This document shows positions 61,096-64,000 of a stretch of 64,000 nt of DNA, one piece after another (position 1 is the stretch's first letter; each line of letters starts with the position of its first letter). The stretch is from Methylomonas fluvii (GTDB lineage: Bacteria > Pseudomonadota > Gammaproteobacteria > Methylococcales > Methylomonadaceae). The stretch covers positions 868,001-932,000 of the forward strand of contig NZ_JACXST010000001.1 in the NCBI RefSeq assembly GCF_014850975.1, given 5' to 3'. The translations under genes and the position numbers were made by a program. The notes under the pieces are model-generated. The model made no database searches. It was not told where the DNA came from and saw only the letters and a list, made by a program, of their open reading frames with translations.

Positions 61096-63201
61096 GCTCT
61101 GCCCGTAAGCATCCCGTAAAATCTGCTCCGCAGTTCGACCGCCCTCTGCCAAAGTCTGAGCTCTGTCGATGGATAAGCCCAGGCCGTGTCCGGCGCCTAT
61201 GCCTGCAAATTGCCAGGTCTGACCATCGGCAGCTGTTACCGAATCGGGGCAAGAAGGTAGCTTCAGGGTATTACGAAAAATCTCGCAACTGAGCAGCTCT
61301 TCGCTGGTCGGATAAAATAAGCGGATAAACAACTCGCCGTCCTTACGCCGTTCGCGGCGAATATCCAGGATTTGATTTTCCGCAAATACCCGGCGTAATT
61401 CTTCGCTTGAAAGCTGCCGTTGCCAGTGTTGATCACCGCCGTTGGCAAACGGCAACCAGTTCAATCCGGATTTGGCCGCCAGTTGGTCCAAAAGCGCCAG
61501 TAACGCAACATCGGTGTGGCTGCTGCGTCGCGGCTTGTCCTCAGGCAACTCGCCGAGATAGACCATGCAATGCGTGGTGTCGCAAAGCGAACTTGATTCA
61601 TTGTGTCTATGGCTGCCGTGACTGCCGTTCCAGGCAATCACTGCCCGCATCGCTTCGCGGGCACTGCCCGCCAAATTTTGGGCCTCGGCAGCTAACACGC
61701 CATCGACATAGCTATCGACATCCGTTTCCAGTACGGTTGGCCCATGCTCATCAGCTTGTCGTAGAACACCTTTCACAATCCGCTCTGATCGGCTGGCTCG
61801 CGCGGTCGAAACGATTCTAAGTTGTCCGCAAATTGTAAAACGCCGGTATTGGTCCGCCACTAGCGGACACTCCGCTTCCGCATTCCAGCTCGCAGGGTTG
61901 GTAGAGCTTAACAAGCTAACCCTAACTGCCGCAAAGCGGCTGGGATAGTCGCGTTGCCAAGTGCTTAGCAAGGCGGCGGCTTTGCTTAATATTGCTGCGC
62001 CACTGACGCCGCGTTGCCGAAATATCGCCAGAAATACCGGATGCGTAGCCGGCCAGGCCAGCATTAAGTGGCCTGCCAAGGGGTGGCCGTCAACAGTCGA
62101 AACCGTGCCGGTTTTTGCTAGAACTTGAAGTTGGCGCAACAATTTTTTATCGATTTCGCTTTGCCCCGCCAAGGTGGAATTGGGCAGGATGCCGTTTTGA
62201 CTCAGGCCGCGAAAATATTCCGGCTTGGATAGCAAGGCTGCCCGCATTGTTAGTGCCAGTTCGGGCAAGTTGGCCTGTAAAGCAAAATCGCCGTCGGCGT
62301 TACGTTCGCCCAGATAAGATCGCCAAGCTTGTAGATCCGATGGCGCAGTTTGCGCCGGAAGCTTTTGGTCTTTGATAGACGACAATAACAGACGATAGCG
62401 CTCGCCTTGAAATTGTTCGCGGCGCAGCAAAAGCTTTTCGGTATCGCTCGCCGCCAGTTCTGGACCCAGCAAAACCGGATCTGCTTGCGCTAATGCTGCG
62501 GCATAAGGAGTTTTCAACAACGAACCCGGGGGTAAGCGGCTGATTTGGTCGCCACCGCTTGCTAATATCCGCCCGGATAGCAGGCTCATCAACAGAAAAG
62601 AGCTATCCCCCGCATCGTCGAACGCCACACCGAGCATTTCATTTAATTTTGCCGACACGGCACACGGTTCGCTAGGCCAGCCGGCGTTAACCAACATTCG
62701 GGCCAATACCGCGCGGTCATTGCTATCAAATTCGGCGCCTTGTCTGACCCGGTTTTTGATGCGTTGCAATTCAAGCGAACTGGGCTTGTCTCCAGGCGCT
62801 AGACTCGCCAATTCGCCACTAAAATACATCGCCCCCGCTTCTTCAGCCCAAGCCGGTAAACGGCCGCCGCAGCTGCGATGACTGGCTTCGTGAAATAGTT
62901 CGTGACGCAGATATACCGCCTCGCTCAGCCCTCCTTGCGGTTGTTGCCGCAGATAAATACTGCCAGGCCGCCAGCCGCCGGCATGACCGCCGCTGAACGC
63001 TCCACTGGTCAACGCGGGAAACACCCGCACCGGATCGTCCTCGCTAGGTATCTTGTAGCCCTGCGCAGCTAGTTCACTAACGGCAATAGTCGCGGCTTGT
63101 CGTAATTCAGCTTGCTGGGTTAGCGCCCCGAAAAACAAAATCGCCGCACCAACATCAAACAAATATTGCCGCCTGATGCATCGTTTTAATGGAGCATTCA
63201 T
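61090..63201 (-). CDS. Multidomain protein: HExxH region, SxxK/SxN/KTG region and SpoIID domain
   Basis: 703 residues with an N-terminal signal or anchor (YLFDVGAAILFFGAL). The first part has HELFH (100-104) and, 15 residues on, WAEEAGAMYFSGE, like gluzincin metallopeptidases. The middle part has SLLK (Ser227-Lys230), SQN (334-336) and KTGT (363-366), the order of serine acyltransferases such as penicillin-binding proteins, though the SxN to KTG distance (27 residues) is unusually short. The C-terminal part (about 485-703) is SpoIID-like: YVDGVLAAEAQN with Glu506, LCDTTHCMVYLG and GIGAGHGLGLSIDRAQTLAEGG. DUF2300 (YfaQ-type) proteins share some of this. Probable role in peptidoglycan remodelling; catalysis unproven. 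Confidence 0.7.
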   Translation of the reverse strand: MNAPLKRCIRRQYLFDVGAAILFFGALTQQAELRQAATIAVSELAAQGYKIPSEDDPVRVFPALTSGAFSGGHAGGWRPGSIYLRQQPQGGLSEAVYLRHELFHEASHRSCGGRLPAWAEEAGAMYFSGELASLAPGDKPSSLELQRIKNRVRQGAEFDSNDRAVLARMLVNAGWPSEPCAVSAKLNEMLGVAFDDAGDSSFLLMSLLSGRILASGGDQISRLPPGSLLKTPYAAALAQADPVLLGPELAASDTEKLLLRREQFQGERYRLLLSSIKDQKLPAQTAPSDLQAWRSYLGERNADGDFALQANLPELALTMRAALLSKPEYFRGLSQNGILPNSTLAGQSEIDKKLLRQLQVLAKTGTVSTVDGHPLAGHLMLAWPATHPVFLAIFRQRGVSGAAILSKAAALLSTWQRDYPSRFAAVRVSLLSSTNPASWNAEAECPLVADQYRRFTICGQLRIVSTARASRSERIVKGVLRQADEHGPTVLETDVDSYVDGVLAAEAQNLAGSAREAMRAVIAWNGSHGSHRHNESSSLCDTTHCMVYLGELPEDKPRRSSHTDVALLALLDQLAAKSGLNWLPFANGGDQHWQRQLSSEELRRVFAENQILDIRRERRKDGELFIRLFYPTSEELLSCEIFRNTLKLPSCPDSVTAADGQTWQFAGIGAGHGLGLSIDRAQTLAEGGRTAEQILRDAYGQSR

Positions 63202-63487
63202 TGGTAGTTAAAGGTTTATGCTGAGCATGGGTAATCCCGCAAATTGCCGAATAGCGAAGATAGACTCGGAAGTGTCTAAATACTGGATTTTACGATTTAA
63301 ATTGACAATCAGTCGAATCAGCCTAGAATGCAAGCCAGCTAGAAAATACGATTTACCCTTTGTTTACCAGCTCGATGTCTCTTCAGTAGTCCTTCGTCCT
63401 AGTTTTTCATTAAGTAATTTCCACATTTACCAGCGTTACCCGCCTTACTTTAGCTAAGGCTTTATCTAAATTTTTATAGGACTTATT

Positions 63488-63703
63488 ATGTCTACAATGA
63501 CAACTGGCGTCGTAAAATGGTTTAACGCAGACAAAGGCTTCGGCTTTATCGAACAAAAACAAGGCCCTGACGTTTTCGTACATTTCAAAAACATTCTGAA
63601 CCCAAACAACAGCTACAGAACGCTGGACGAAGGTCAGCACGTACAGTTCAAATTGGGCCGCGGCCCTAAAGGCCCACAAGCCGAAGAAGTAACCATCGTT
63701 TAA
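63488..63703 (+). CDS. Cold-shock domain protein (Csp family)
   Basis: 71-residue single cold-shock domain. RNP1 is KGFGFIE and RNP2 is VFVHFK, with [10 protein letters not shown] before them and the closing [20 protein letters not shown]. It binds single-stranded RNA and DNA and acts as RNA chaperone. Whether it is cold-induced cannot be told. It has AGGA seven bases before the ATG. The 286 bases between it and the SpoIID-type gene, which is divergent, hold both promoters and the Csp leader and no other gene. Confidence 0.96.
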   Translation: MSTMTTGVVKWFNADKGFGFIEQKQGPDVFVHFKNILNPNNSYRTLDEGQHVQFKLGRGPKGPQAEEVTIV

Positions 63704-63708
63704 AGATT

Positions 63709-63744
63709 AAGCCGTAGTTGCCAACTGGTACCTACGGCTTTTTT
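63709..63744 (+). terminator. Terminator of the cold-shock gene
   Basis: AAGCCGTAG / CTACGGCTT stem with a 14-base loop followed by TTTT. It starts 5 bases after the stop codon. Confidence 0.88.
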
Positions 63745-63917
63745 GTTAGATAGAGTGGAAATCAAACGCGGTTTCCACTTTCGTTCTCCCGCCTTTCATT
63801 CCTGCACACTGGATTGCTTTTAAAAGCTTCTAGCGAAGCATTCAGTAGACTAAACTTTAATTGTCCGCGATAGTCCAACGGCTATTACAAATTTCAATCA
63901 AGCAAAGAGGTGGGTCA

Positions 63918-64000
63918 TGTCGCTAAAAAACGAATTTGAAAGTTTGCTCGTTAGTCTGGATTCGGTTCGCGAAGAGCTGCAACTGAAGCTGCATCTGGCT
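63918..64000 (+). CDS. Unidentified gene, 5' end only
   Basis: The frame starts at an ATG with GAGGTGG a few bases upstream and stays open to the right edge: MSLKNEFESLLVSLDSVREE then LQLKLHLA. The 27 visible residues are charged and likely helical, of coiled-coil type. Nothing is recognised from this short part. Confidence 0.6.

Overview
The window reads as chromosomal DNA of a free-living gammaproteobacterium. Hda, DarP/YjgA, RdgC, MtgA, a DUF2069 protein, an Azotobacter-type 7Fe ferredoxin and the long-form PstC/PstA permeases point to Gammaproteobacteria. The overall gene mix is what I would expect of a methanotroph of the Methylococcales, but that is an impression and no methane oxidation gene lies in the window. 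Coding density is high, most genes have clear homologues, and no tRNA, rRNA, CRISPR array, phage gene or intact insertion sequence was found. Region 1 (1-12.1 kb): the 3' end of yggS, argS with a SPOR protein, a FlgO-like lipoprotein, asparaginase, folA, then a phosphate regulon pstS-pstC-pstA-pstB-phoU preceded by a four-repeat Pho box that overlaps the folA stop codon. Region 2 (12.2-24.2 kb): a TonB receptor/YfiR pair, a methyltransferase, a Tim44-like protein, then a heavy-metal RND efflux operon (histidine-rich small protein, outer membrane factor, membrane fusion protein, pump, DUF3240 protein), followed by an unusual protein joining an RRM-like domain to a second DUF3240 domain, and FdxA. 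Region 3 (24.3-29.9 kb): a stand-alone EF-G, panE-hda-DUF2069, YceI and a GNAT acetyltransferase. Region 4 (30.1-53.8 kb): an accessory block of iron or siderophore acquisition genes. It holds four complete FecI sigma / FecR anti-sigma / STN-domain TonB receptor cassettes in a row on the minus strand, two of them extended by a PepSY membrane protein or a BNR-repeat protein with a CxCC motif, and a fifth, orphan receptor on the plus strand. Receptors 1 and 2 are close paralogues whose signalling halves and FecI/FecR partners have diverged. The gaps of this block hold a 97-bp element with 16-bp terminal inverted repeats, two weaker relatives of it, a 45-bp palindrome and a Fur-box-like site. Region 5 (53.8-64 kb): cell-envelope and replication-linked genes: mtgA, darP, a small membrane protein, a gap with three perfect DnaA boxes beside an AT-rich stretch, rdgC, an L,D-transpeptidase, an Lpp-like alanine-rich lipoprotein, a second L,D-transpeptidase, pgm, a large protein combining an HExxH motif, SxxK/SxN/KTG motifs and a SpoIID domain, a cold-shock protein and the start of an unidentified gene. 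Functional links: PstSCAB and PhoU import phosphate and sense its supply. Each receptor with an STN domain is expected to signal through its FecR to its FecI to switch on its own uptake operon. The two L,D-transpeptidases are placed to attach the lipoprotein between them to peptidoglycan.
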